From JBGTKH01 sp041744735 (GTDB taxonomy: Bacteria > Planctomycetota > Planctomycetia > Pirellulales > Pirellulaceae): a stretch of 13,486 nucleotides of DNA. The notes beneath the pieces were generated by a model. The model worked only from the letters and a program-made list of their open reading frames with translations. It was not told where the DNA came from and searched no databases. Of the stretch, positions 1 through 6,474 are shown one piece after another. The stretch is taken from assembly GCA_041744735.1 (NCBI GenBank), contig JBGTKH010000618.1, positions 1 to 13,486 of the forward strand, in the 5' to 3' direction. Numbering within the stretch: position 1 is the stretch's first letter; every line of letters starts with the position of its first letter. Made by a program: the position numbers and the translations under genes.

Positions 1-1
1 C

Positions 2-139
2 GCCGAGTCGTACAACTACGACGAATTGGCAGAGATGTTCGACTTGTCGATCAGCGCCTGCAAGATGCGGATCAGCCGGGCGCGAGACAAATTGAAAGCA
101 CGGTTCCCGGAGCACAGCTTCGGCGACCCCGAGGATTGA
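2..139 (+). CDS. RNA polymerase sigma factor, ECF-like, C-terminal part (partial)
   Basis: The window opens inside an open frame of 45 residues ending in TGA at 137-139. It reads YNYDELAEMFDLSISACKMR followed by ISRARDKLKARF, which is the shape of sigma region 4: a first helix with 'ELAEMF', a turn with 'LSISA', and a recognition helix with 'KMRISRARDKLK'. That region contacts the -35 element and is typical of ECF sigma factors. Regions 1 and 2 lie outside the window, so the subfamily cannot be assigned. The next gene starts 6 bases after the stop and is probably co-transcribed. A non-sigma HTH protein of the LuxR-like fold is a less likely alternative because of the RAR-x-KLK ending. Confidence 0.8.
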   Translation, partial: AESYNYDELAEMFDLSISACKMRISRARDKLKARFPEHSFGDPED

Positions 140-145
140 TCAGTC

Positions 146-397
146 ATGGCAAGCAACTTACTAGAACAATTGGCAGAGACCGAAGTTCCCACACTGCCGG
201 CCGACTTCGACCGAAAGGTGCACCGGCGGCTGAATCATCGGCTGCTGCTGGGTCACTTGGCGGACTTGGCGATGCACGGATTGCCATTTGCTTTCATGCA
301 TTTTCTCACGGCGCTTGTCGGGCTGGTGACATTCAGTCTGACGGGCCATTACGCAAACAAAGCATCGCGCGATCGACGCGATCGCGACGCGGATTGA
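146..397 (+). CDS. Small single-pass membrane protein downstream of sigma factor
   Basis: An 83-residue protein of no family I recognise. The N-terminal half is charged and helical (MASNLLEQLAETEVPTLPAD, then a basic FDRKVHRRLNHR stretch). One hydrophobic segment follows at about residues 48-66 (LPFAFMHFLTALVGLVTFS). The tail is strongly charged, built on RDRRDRDAD. It begins 6 bases after the sigma factor stop, so the two probably share a transcript. Position and topology (cytoplasmic N-terminus plus one membrane helix) would suit a small anti-sigma or sigma-associated membrane partner, but no zinc-finger or other anti-sigma motif is visible, so this is only a positional guess. Confidence 0.72.
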   Translation: MASNLLEQLAETEVPTLPADFDRKVHRRLNHRLLLGHLADLAMHGLPFAFMHFLTALVGLVTFSLTGHYANKASRDRRDRDAD

Positions 398-447
398 GTG
401 TTCGACGGGCCAGGATGTGCCCAGGGTGTTAACAACAACTCCATTTG

Positions 448-454
448 AAAGGAG
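448..454 (+). promoter_or_regulatory. Ribosome binding site of the MscS-like gene
   Basis: AAAGGAG lies 7 bases before ATG 462. It fixes the start at 462 and excludes the in-frame upstream GTG at 417, which has no such site. Confidence 0.8.
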
Positions 455-461
455 AACAAAC

Positions 462-1352
462 ATGCAAAATGACGCAACAAATTCCGTCACGGGAGCGGGC
501 GAGCAAGTTGCCCACCAACTAACGGCAACCGCCACAGAATCCACGAATGCTGTGCTGCAAAGTTTCCAAAACGCGGGCATGCAGTTGGTCGATTGGTTGC
601 CGAAGATTTGTGCGGCAATCGTCGTACTGGTGATCGGTTACATTGTGGCTCACCTGATCGCACGAGCCGTCACCGCGCTGTCCGAACGATTCGGTCTGCA
701 GCGAGCCGCCGACCGCAGCGGCTTGGTGAAGTCGATGGAGCAGGTCGGAATCAAGCACACCGTGCCGCAAATCGTCGGCACGATTTTCTTCTGGCTGTTG
801 ATGTGCGTGTTCCTGGTGGCCGCATTCGACATCCTGAATCTGCCGGCCATAACTGCGGCGATCGGCATCGTGGCCGCGTACATTCCGCGCGTGTTGGTTG
901 CGACAGTTCTGGTTGTGTTCGGTTTGCTGTTGGCCTCGTTCGTGCGCGGCGTGATCGCCACCAGCGCGGACCGGGTCGGGTTGTCTTACGCCCAACAATT
1001 GGCCAACGGCTGCTACTACGTGCTGGCCCTGATGACGTTCATTGCGGCCTTCGAGCAGTTGGAGATCAAGTTTGAACTGCTCAACTATGCGATCCTGATT
1101 GCCTTCGGCGCAGTTGCCGTGGCGTTGGGACTTAGCTTCGGACTCGGCGGTCGAGAGGTCATGTCGGGCATCCTTTCCGGTTACTACGTGCGACAGCGGT
1201 TGCAAACCGGCGACCACGTGAGCGTGGCCGGTTACGAAGGCATCGTCCGCGAGGTCGGCCCGGTCTCCACGATCATCGAAACCGACGAAGACGGCCTCCT
1301 GCATCGCCACAGCATCCCGAACGCGAAGATGCTGAACGAAGCGGTGCGTTAG
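462..1352 (+). CDS. MscS/CmpX-like mechanosensitive channel family protein
   Basis: A 296-residue multi-pass inner-membrane protein. Hydrophobic segments lie near residues 48-68, 104-124, 141-160, 183-199 and 207-228. The last is a pore-helix-like segment running into GLSFGLGGREVMSGILSGYY (about 223-242), followed by a short beta domain with GDHVSVAGYEGIVREVGPVS and the ending RHSIPNAKMLNE. This TM3-plus-beta order is the MscS core; the extra N-terminal helices and conserved-TM-helix arrangement fit the CmpX-like branch. The family acts as small-conductance channels that open under membrane tension and release solutes during osmotic downshift. The C-terminal alpha/beta vestibule of full MscS is absent: the chain stops soon after the beta domain. 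A good Shine-Dalgarno site sets the start. The preceding gene ends 64 bases upstream; a large palindrome begins inside the stop codon and may end transcription. Confidence 0.88.
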   Translation: MQNDATNSVTGAGEQVAHQLTATATESTNAVLQSFQNAGMQLVDWLPKICAAIVVLVIGYIVAHLIARAVTALSERFGLQRAADRSGLVKSMEQVGIKHTVPQIVGTIFFWLLMCVFLVAAFDILNLPAITAAIGIVAAYIPRVLVATVLVVFGLLLASFVRGVIATSADRVGLSYAQQLANGCYYVLALMTFIAAFEQLEIKFELLNYAILIAFGAVAVALGLSFGLGGREVMSGILSGYYVRQRLQTGDHVSVAGYEGIVREVGPVSTIIETDEDGLLHRHSIPNAKMLNEAVR

Positions 1353-1466
1353 GCAAGTCCCTGATAAGGACGTACCAATCAGCGTAGCCGAACTCGCCAG
1401 AGTTTGGCCGATCCTCCAAAGTCTGGCGACTTCGGCTACGGGTAGATTAATAAGCCGGACTTGCCT
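1351..1466. repeat. Long palindromic (REP/MITE-like) intergenic element
   Basis: Two nested inverted repeats. The outer arms AGGCAAGTCC (1351-1360) and GGACTTGCCT (1457-1466) match perfectly. The inner arms at 1383-1407 and 1416-1440, beginning CGTAGCCGAA and ending TTCGGCTACG, pair over 25 bases with two mismatches around an 8-base loop (CCGATCCT). The left outer arm overlaps the stop codon of the MscS-like gene. It could act as a transcription end or mRNA stabiliser, although there is no T-run, or be a non-autonomous mobile palindrome. I have the impression that CGTAGCCGAA-type palindromes recur in planctomycete genomes, but that cannot be confirmed here. Confidence 0.8.
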
Positions 1467-1490
1467 TAGTAGCGACGCTTAGGTCTCTGT

Positions 1491-1533
1491 TTCGCGCCGC
1501 CGCTGCATCGTGTGTTGCTAGCGGCGGCGCGAA
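1491..1533. repeat. Perfect 14-bp GC-rich hairpin
   Basis: TTCGCGCCGCCGCT (1491-1504) pairs perfectly with AGCGGCGGCGCGAA (1520-1533) around a 15-base loop. No T-run follows on either strand, so it is not a standard intrinsic terminator. It lies between the palindromic element and the sulfotransferase fusion gene, about 130 bases before that gene's likely start. The remaining bases of this roughly 310-base gap (1353-1662) show no gene and no convincing promoter. Confidence 0.65.
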
Positions 1534-1662
1534 GTCGGTTGCTCTTGCCGGGGTGGCGGATTGCGGTTAGAGTCCCGGCCGGTTTCCACTGTCCCGACGG
1601 CGGTTACGTCACTTCACCGCGCGATTCGCGTACGCATCGCATGTGTGACTCTGCGTTCAACG

Positions 1663-3663
1663 ATGAACTTTTCCTCTCTTCATCCGCTGTGCAAGCTGGG
1701 CATTTGGGTTCTGTTGTTGACCGCCGCGTCGGCAGCGATTCAAGCTGTGGCGTGGTTCATCGGGCTGGAATTCGACATCCTCAGCAACGACAACGGCGGC
1801 CGGGGCATCCTGCTGACGGTGGCTATCGCGTCACTGCTGTTTGTGATCGCCGCCGAACGCCGTCCGATTGCCGACTTTGGTCTGTTCATCGGTCCGCGCT
1901 GGAAACAACGATTCTTTGGCGGCTTGGCCATCGGCGTGCTCACGTACGTGGCGTATCTCATTCCGGCGACGGTCGCTGGCGTCTATACGATTCAGACTGA
2001 CGGCGTCACGCTGATGCAATGTCCGATGGGGCTGTTGAGTTCGCTGACCACGTTGCCTCTGGCGTTGACGCAGCAAATCGTCTTCAGCGGTTACCTGCTA
2101 AGCATGTTACGAGACCGTTATCACCGTATTGTCGCAGTAGCGGTGTCCGCGGCCTTGTTTGCCGTGCTGAATCAACTGCAACAACCGCAATTGCTGTTCA
2201 ACGCGGAGATGCAACCGCTGCTGTTGGGTTTGTTTCTGGCCGCGATCCTGCTGGGCGTGCTGCGGTTACAAACGGGCAACATTCTGTTTCCGGCGGGACT
2301 GCTGGCCGGGTGGCTGTTTGTACGACGGCTATCCGCCAAGACTGGGTTGTTGGCCACGCAGTGGGATTCGCCGTGGCTGGATTGGTTCGCACCGGCAGGC
2401 GACTCGCGGCAGGCTCCCGTGATGATCGCCGTATTGAGCATCGGGGTTGTCGCGTGCTGGATGGTGCTACTGCGCCGGGGCGAAGGAAAGGCGCCGGCCT
2501 CAGCGCAAGGTATCGACGCCGACTTCAAACGCGTGTTTCCATTCTCGCACACAAACGGGCTGTCGCCGATCGATCTTTGGCTGTCGCTGTTGATCTCAGT
2601 TAGATTCCGCGTTGGATTGAAGTACACACCGCGGCTCGCGGCGATTCTTATCGTCTCGGCGATCAACACCGTGCTGACGTTGCCCGAACGAATCTTGTTG
2701 CCGCTGCTGCTGCGCCGCCGCCGCGTGCCCGATCCGGTATTTGTCGTGGGCGTGCATCGCAGTGGGACCAGCCACTTGCACAATCTGCTCTCGCTCGATC
2801 CGCAATTCTGCACGTCGCGGCAATATCAAACGATGAATCCCGTCGGCTTCCTGTTCTCCGGCTGGCTGATCACGCCGCTGCTGGGTTTGTTCATGCCTTG
2901 GAAGCGGCCGATGGATGCGGTGCGGATGAGCATGTTCTCGCCGCAAGAAGAGGAATTCGCCATCGCCGGAGCCTGCCGCATGTCGCCGTATTGGGGCATG
3001 ACGTTCCCGCGACTCTGGCCGGAGTTCGACCGGTACATCTTTCCCGATCGGCTGCCGGAGCGGGAGAAGCGCGCTTGGCAGCGACAGTATCTGTTCTTCC
3101 TGCAAAAGCTGACGCTGTGGACGCGCCGCCGGCCGCTGCTTAAGAGCCCGCACAACACGGCCCGCGTCGCCGTTCTGCTGGAGACCTTTCCGCAGGCCAG
3201 ATTTATCCACATTTGCCGCCATCCATACACCGTCTACCGCTCGAACGCGCACTTGGCACGCGAAGGCCACGTGATCAATCAACTGCAGGACCCGGACGAA
3301 GACCATTCGTATGCCGCGCGATTCTTGGAAAACTATCGGGTGATGGAAGAAGCGTTCGAGCGTGATTCGCGGCGTTTGCCGGATCGGCAGGTTGTGCAAG
3401 TTCGCTTCGAGGACCTGGAACGCGACCCAATTGCCACGATTCGGCGAATCTACACTCAGTTAGGCATGGAGTTCACCGCCGAGTATCGCCGCCGCCTGAC
3501 GAATCATCTCAAAACGCTGAAGGGTTATCAAAAGAACCGCTACCACGTGCTGCCCGACGACCAGCGACAGATGATCGACGCCGCAATGCGCCCGTTCATG
3601 GCCGAGTGGGGCTACCAAGGCGACGAAGTTCTGCCGCGCCCGGCGCCGCGCAAAGCCGCCTAG
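1663..3663 (+). CDS. Fusion of a degenerate CPBP (CAAX-protease-like) membrane domain with a sulfotransferase domain
   Basis: A 666-residue protein. Residues about 1-270 are a multi-pass membrane domain with the layout of the CPBP/Abi family: a helix carrying LTQQIVFSGYLL (residues 135-146) where the family has EExxxR, and FAVLN (166-170) where it has FxxxH. The catalytic positions read QQ, S and N, so protease activity is very unlikely. After a linker and hydrophobic stretch comes a cytosolic sulfotransferase domain of the Sulfotransfer_3 type. GVHRSGTSH (363-371) is the 5'-phosphosulfate loop that grips PAPS, and FIHICRHPYTVYRS (514-527) is the 3'-phosphate-binding motif. LLKSPHNTARV and VRFEDLERDP are further family-like blocks. 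It probably transfers sulfate to an unknown lipid or glycan at the membrane. ATG 1663 is preferred over an in-frame TTG at 1561, although neither has a strong ribosome binding site. Confidence 0.85.
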   Translation: MNFSSLHPLCKLGIWVLLLTAASAAIQAVAWFIGLEFDILSNDNGGRGILLTVAIASLLFVIAAERRPIADFGLFIGPRWKQRFFGGLAIGVLTYVAYLIPATVAGVYTIQTDGVTLMQCPMGLLSSLTTLPLALTQQIVFSGYLLSMLRDRYHRIVAVAVSAALFAVLNQLQQPQLLFNAEMQPLLLGLFLAAILLGVLRLQTGNILFPAGLLAGWLFVRRLSAKTGLLATQWDSPWLDWFAPAGDSRQAPVMIAVLSIGVVACWMVLLRRGEGKAPASAQGIDADFKRVFPFSHTNGLSPIDLWLSLLISVRFRVGLKYTPRLAAILIVSAINTVLTLPERILLPLLLRRRRVPDPVFVVGVHRSGTSHLHNLLSLDPQFCTSRQYQTMNPVGFLFSGWLITPLLGLFMPWKRPMDAVRMSMFSPQEEEFAIAGACRMSPYWGMTFPRLWPEFDRYIFPDRLPEREKRAWQRQYLFFLQKLTLWTRRRPLLKSPHNTARVAVLLETFPQARFIHICRHPYTVYRSNAHLAREGHVINQLQDPDEDHSYAARFLENYRVMEEAFERDSRRLPDRQVVQVRFEDLERDPIATIRRIYTQLGMEFTAEYRRRLTNHLKTLKGYQKNRYHVLPDDQRQMIDAAMRPFMAEWGYQGDEVLPRPAPRKAA

Positions 3664-3664
3664 C

Positions 3665-3780
3665 GCTTTGTCAAAGCTGAATAGTGGGGTAAGCATCCTG
3701 CTTGCCGTTGATTTGGTCGGCCGTCGCAAGCTGGAAGTTTACGCCACCAACTTGGTGTTTGTAGTCCCGGCTTCAGCCGG
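3665..3780. repeat. Cluster of short palindromes between convergent genes
   Basis: Four small inverted repeats fill the gap between the sulfotransferase gene and trmL, which converge here. They are GCTTTG-t-CAAAGC (3665-3677), GGTAAGCA-tcc-TGCTTGCC (3688-3706, one G-T pair), CACCAA-c-TTGGTG (3745-3757) and CCGGCT-tc-AGCCGG (3767-3780). None has a clear T-run. They may serve as bidirectional transcript ends or belong to an interspersed repeat family. Confidence 0.6.
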
Positions 3781-3811
3781 CGACTCTGAATCCTTGCGAG
3801 GCCCGCTACCC

Positions 3812-4279
3812 TCAGTCGGTGCCCCACTGCCGCACCGCTTCATAGGCCGCGACCGCGACCGAGTTCGATAAGTTCAAACTGCGGACCTGCGGCCTGATGG
3901 GAATGCGCAGCGTGCGGTCGCGATTCACCTCGAGCAACGACGGCGGCAGTCCCTGCGTTTCGCTGCCGAAGACCAACACGTCGCCAAGCTGATACTGGAC
4001 GTCCAAGTACGAGCGAGTCGCAGTCTTTGTAAAGAACCACGGTTGTTGACTAGGCAGGCGCTGGACCAGCGACTCCCAGTCGTCCACAACATCCCACTCC
4101 AGATGTTCCCAATAATCCAACCCCGCTCGCCGCAGCGTCTTCTCATCCGTGCGAAACCCCAGCGGCCGCACCAGCCACAGCTTGGCCCCCACAGCCACAC
4201 ACGTCCGCCCCACCGCCCCAGTGTTCGGCGGGATTTCCGGTTGATACAGGACGATGTGCAGACGCGGTTCGTATTTCAC
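3812..4279 (-). CDS. trmL: tRNA (cytidine(34)-2'-O)-methyltransferase TrmL
   Basis: A 155-residue SPOUT-fold methyltransferase, close to the usual length of about 157 for this family. The conserved blocks are in order: PPNTGAVGRTC (residues 17-27, motif 1 with the Asn-Thr-Gly and Arg), VFGSETQGLP (103-112, motif 2) and VRSLNLSNSVAVAAYE (132-147, motif 3). Motifs 2 and 3 form the trefoil knot that binds S-adenosylmethionine. The enzyme works as a dimer and methylates the wobble-base ribose (position 34) of tRNA-Leu species. It reads from a GTG start at 4279, with no strong ribosome binding site upstream. It is convergent with the sulfotransferase gene and divergent from the membrane protein gene to its right. 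The compact single-domain size favours TrmL over the longer TrmH or RlmB proteins. Confidence 0.95.
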   Translation of the reverse strand: MKYEPRLHIVLYQPEIPPNTGAVGRTCVAVGAKLWLVRPLGFRTDEKTLRRAGLDYWEHLEWDVVDDWESLVQRLPSQQPWFFTKTATRSYLDVQYQLGDVLVFGSETQGLPPSLLEVNRDRTLRIPIRPQVRSLNLSNSVAVAAYEAVRQWGTD

Positions 4280-4393
4280 ACGCTAGGGGATATCACCGAA
4301 GCTTCAGCGCGTCAAGCCACAACGGCACACGGGCGTTCTTCCGCATCTTGACGGAGTTGCGTGATTCATTCCGCAGTCCGGATTCGTTGCAGC

Positions 4394-5386
4394 ATGTCAC
4401 TGTCCACATCGCACCGCGAATCGTTGGTTGTCGTACTGGCAGCATTCCTAAGCGTAGTAATCTTGTACGCGTGGATCGCGGCGCCTGGGGCCGTTTATGG
4501 CATGGCTGTCGTGTTGGCGGTATTGGTGCTTGTTTGGCCGCACATCGAGTTCGCTCGATCACTTGTACACGGTCGACCTGCCCGGTCGCAGTTTGGATTG
4601 CGACGTATGCTGTTGCTGGTGACTGCAGCGGCGATCTTGTTTGCCTTCGGCGTCGTCGTCGACGTTCTGATCCTTCTTGCGTTTATTGCTTACACTTACG
4701 CTGTAGGACCTTGCTTCGGTCGCTTGATCGGTCGCTTGCTGACCCACTCGCAGCACGCGTCGCGGCCGTTGATCGTTCTAAAGTTTGCAGGTGCCGCGAC
4801 AGGTGTCACAGCAGCACTGATCGTCATGGTCTGCGTCCTGGCTGGTACCGGCGTGGTATTACAAGCGCACTTTGAATACATACTTCCGCGGCTCCTGTTT
4901 ATCTGCTTCGGCCTTGGTTGCGTTTGCCTGTTTGGCGACCTGGTCGTATTCCTAATCCAGTCCTGCCTGCCTCGAGGCAAAGTCTCGACCGAAATCGCTC
5001 GTACGTCCGGTCGTTCGTACAGTCGCGGCCTGCATGTCATCGCGACGATGTCGATGCTTGGAGTCGGCTTGGCTGAATTGACGATGCTGACTTCGATTGC
5101 TGTATTCGTGTTCATCAGCCAACGTCCTGTCGGTAATTTGAGTTTGCCGAGTGCGATTGTTGGCGCACCAATAGGATTCGGTGCATTGTTCGCTTGGATG
5201 TTCATTTGGGGCGACAATGGCAACGTTAGACAAATGGTCTGGAGTGGGCTGCCGTTTGCCGTGCTCTTCATCGCCTGGGTCGGAGCGTTCATCGGCGGCC
5301 TCATCGGCGCGCTGGGTTGGCTAGCCGCCGAGGTATCTTCCAGCAATCCCGCAATGAAAACCAGGTCGATCAGTCGCGATGATTGA
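4394..5386 (+). CDS. Multi-pass membrane protein of unknown function
   Basis: A 330-residue, strongly hydrophobic protein with about eight predicted membrane segments (for example near residues 10-30, 34-52, 72-92, 94-112, 135-155, 160-190, 225-245 and 255-315). A cytoplasmic-looking loop FARSLVHGRPARSQFGLRR precedes the third segment; 'FGLRRMLLLVT' resembles a motif common in planctomycete membrane proteins. A polar loop lies near residues 190-215. No transporter signature, catalytic motif or known family is recognised. The ATG at 4394 is chosen because hydrophobic sequence begins soon after it; a GTG at 4361 in the same frame is possible. It is divergent from trmL. Confidence 0.75.
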   Translation: MSLSTSHRESLVVVLAAFLSVVILYAWIAAPGAVYGMAVVLAVLVLVWPHIEFARSLVHGRPARSQFGLRRMLLLVTAAAILFAFGVVVDVLILLAFIAYTYAVGPCFGRLIGRLLTHSQHASRPLIVLKFAGAATGVTAALIVMVCVLAGTGVVLQAHFEYILPRLLFICFGLGCVCLFGDLVVFLIQSCLPRGKVSTEIARTSGRSYSRGLHVIATMSMLGVGLAELTMLTSIAVFVFISQRPVGNLSLPSAIVGAPIGFGALFAWMFIWGDNGNVRQMVWSGLPFAVLFIAWVGAFIGGLIGALGWLAAEVSSSNPAMKTRSISRDD

Positions 5387-5619
5387 ATCGCCGCCGTATT
5401 TGCAGGCCATGAGCCGCTTGACATCGTCCCACCGACGCAATTTCATCCGTCGCGCATTAAAAAAGCCGCAGGTTCGCCCATCGCAAGCCAATGCCACTGT
5501 GTTGTCACCGGCCCCACGAGAATCGGGGGTCGTATACATTTGTCACGATGGACGTGAACTGGCACTTCGGTCTGGTAACATCTGCTCTAATAGAGCCACC
5601 CCATGTCAGGACTCGTTTG
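5387..5619. other. Non-coding gap before the WYL remnant
   Basis: An open frame running in from 5379 crosses this stretch, but its translation resembles nothing and it joins the WYL frame only because that gene has shifted. No convincing promoter, RNA gene or repeat is seen. A short A-run followed by GCCGCAGG (5458-5472) is half of what an intrinsic terminator on the - strand would need; the pairing arm is missing. Confidence 0.4.
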
Positions 5620-6110
5620 ATGAACGGCATACCCCGCCGCTCCGGCAATGGAAGCTTCTCAAGGCGCTCTCGGTTCGGCGCCATGGCATGACCGTACGCG
5701 AAATGTCCGAGGAAGCTGGTGTCGGCTTTGACTTGCAAAGCCACTTCTCCGACTCGTTTGGCGTTTACGAGGGCCAGGGGGACGTTTGCGTCAAGGTGCA
5801 CTTTGGCAAACCCGTCGCCCGTTTCGTGCAGGAATCGCGTTGGCACTCCAGCCAGCATCTCACGCCGCAAAAAGATGGCTCTCTGATCGGCGAGTTTCGA
5901 CTGTCCGGCACCGAAGAAATCAAGAGTTGGTTACTTAGCTTCGGCAAGCATGCGGTGGTGCTGGAGCCGGAAGCGCTGCGCGCCGAAGTCATTGTCGAAC
6001 TTAATACCATGATCGAACAGTACCTACCCGACCGGCGCCCTGCCAAGTTACAACCACGTTCCACAACCAGCGGGTCAACACATCACAGTCCGAAACACCG
6101 ACCTCGCTAA
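5620..6110 (+). pseudogene. WYL-family transcriptional regulator, internally deleted and frameshifted
   Basis: Two ends of a WYL regulator are joined without the middle. From 5640, LRQWKLLKALSVRRHG and MTVREMSEEAGV match the first helices of the DeoR-like winged HTH. The next residues, GFDLQSHFSDSFGVYEG, match the segment that normally precedes the C-terminal WCX domain, which follows intact (VHFGKPVARFVQESRWHSSQ, then LSGTEEIKSWLLSFGKHAVV, LEPEALRAEVIVEL). The recognition helix and the ligand-sensing WYL core, some 150 or more residues, are gone. The natural ATG at 5620 is one base out of phase with the HTH frame, so the start is also broken. WYL proteins often control CRISPR-Cas loci, and this remnant ends 16 bases before a cas6 remnant. 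It was probably the ancestral local regulator. A short protein from another start cannot be excluded. Confidence 0.75.
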
Positions 6111-6126
6111 CAGGGGGAAGATTCCC

Positions 6127-6368
6127 ATGCCCATCGTCGATCTTGCATTTCCCATGTTGAGCGCAAGCCCATTCCAGCCGACCACGGCTATCACCTCTAC
6201 GCCGCCCTCTCCCGCATGCTGCCGGTGCTGCACGAAACGCACTGCGGCTGTGTTGTGGCGCGTGCCACAAACAAGAAACTCTCCCGCATGCTGCCGGTGC
6301 TGCACGAAACGCACGGCATCGCCGTGCACCCGATCCGCGGCGACCGCCGAGTGCTCCGGCATCGCTGA
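6127..6368 (+). pseudogene. cas6: cas6 remnant (MYXAN type): frameshifted, duplicated inside and truncated
   Basis: The first frame reads MPIVDLAFPML, matching the start of the intact cas6 at 7439 (MSHIDLAFPLL). After about codon 12 one base is lost. The homology continues in the next frame from 6165: KPIPADHGYHLYAALSR, then MLPVLHETH, GIAVHPIRGDR and a stop at 6366-6368. That covers only about the first 50 residues of a protein of about 217. An in-frame 72-base insertion repeats LSRMLPVLHETH. A good ribosome binding site (AGGGGG, 6112-6117) survives in front of the ATG, and the WYL remnant ends 16 bases upstream, so this was once a WYL-cas6 unit. No product is expected to work: the C-terminal glycine-rich loop of Cas6 is missing. 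Confidence 0.85.
6207..6314. repeat. 36-bp direct repeat flanking a 36-bp insert, inside the cas6 remnant
   Basis: Identical 36-base copies at 6207-6242 and 6279-6314 (both starting CTCTCCCGCATG and ending GAAACGCAC) are separated by exactly 36 bases. The repeat encodes LSRMLPVLHETH, a normal part of Cas6, so it is a coding duplication. The insert holds a perfect inverted repeat TTGTGGC-gcgt-GCCACAA. The size pattern imitates one CRISPR repeat-spacer-repeat unit. Confidence 0.9.
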
Positions 6369-6474
6369 GTCTTCCTCGCACACCACGATCGCGGATTTCC
6401 CGACCTGAGGTTGGCAAACGACAGTCAAGATATTACCTTGAATTACAGAAGATCCTAAGGACTTGGTCAAAGAA

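Noticed and set aside
519..1310. A 263-codon open frame on the - strand.
   Set aside because: It is antisense to the MscS-like gene; the translation is Gln/His/Arg/Asp-rich with no domain.
1491..1533. An intrinsic terminator.
   Set aside because: The stem is strong but no U-tract follows on either strand.
1561..1662. A TTG start 34 codons upstream of the sulfotransferase fusion.
   Set aside because: The extra residues are basic and not membrane-like, there is no ribosome binding site, and ATG 1663 leads directly into the hydrophobic N-terminal domain.
2596..3399. A 267-codon open frame on the - strand.
   Set aside because: It is antisense to the sulfotransferase domain with biased composition and no motif.
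5379..5640. An upstream extension of the WYL remnant from ATG 5379 as a complete 243-residue gene.
   Set aside because: The N-terminal 80 or so residues look like nothing in the family, the start overlaps the end of the previous gene, and the natural ATG 5620 is in another frame. The continuous frame is accidental.
6207..6314. A minimal CRISPR array (36-base repeats, 36-base spacer).
   Set aside because: The repeat encodes a normal stretch of Cas6 (LSR...H, also seen in the other copies), lies in a coding remnant, and there are only two copies.
6411..6439. A promoter TTGGCA-17-TACCTT before the 156-residue hypothetical gene.
   Set aside because: The spacing is right but the -10 matches the consensus at only three positions; too weak to annotate.
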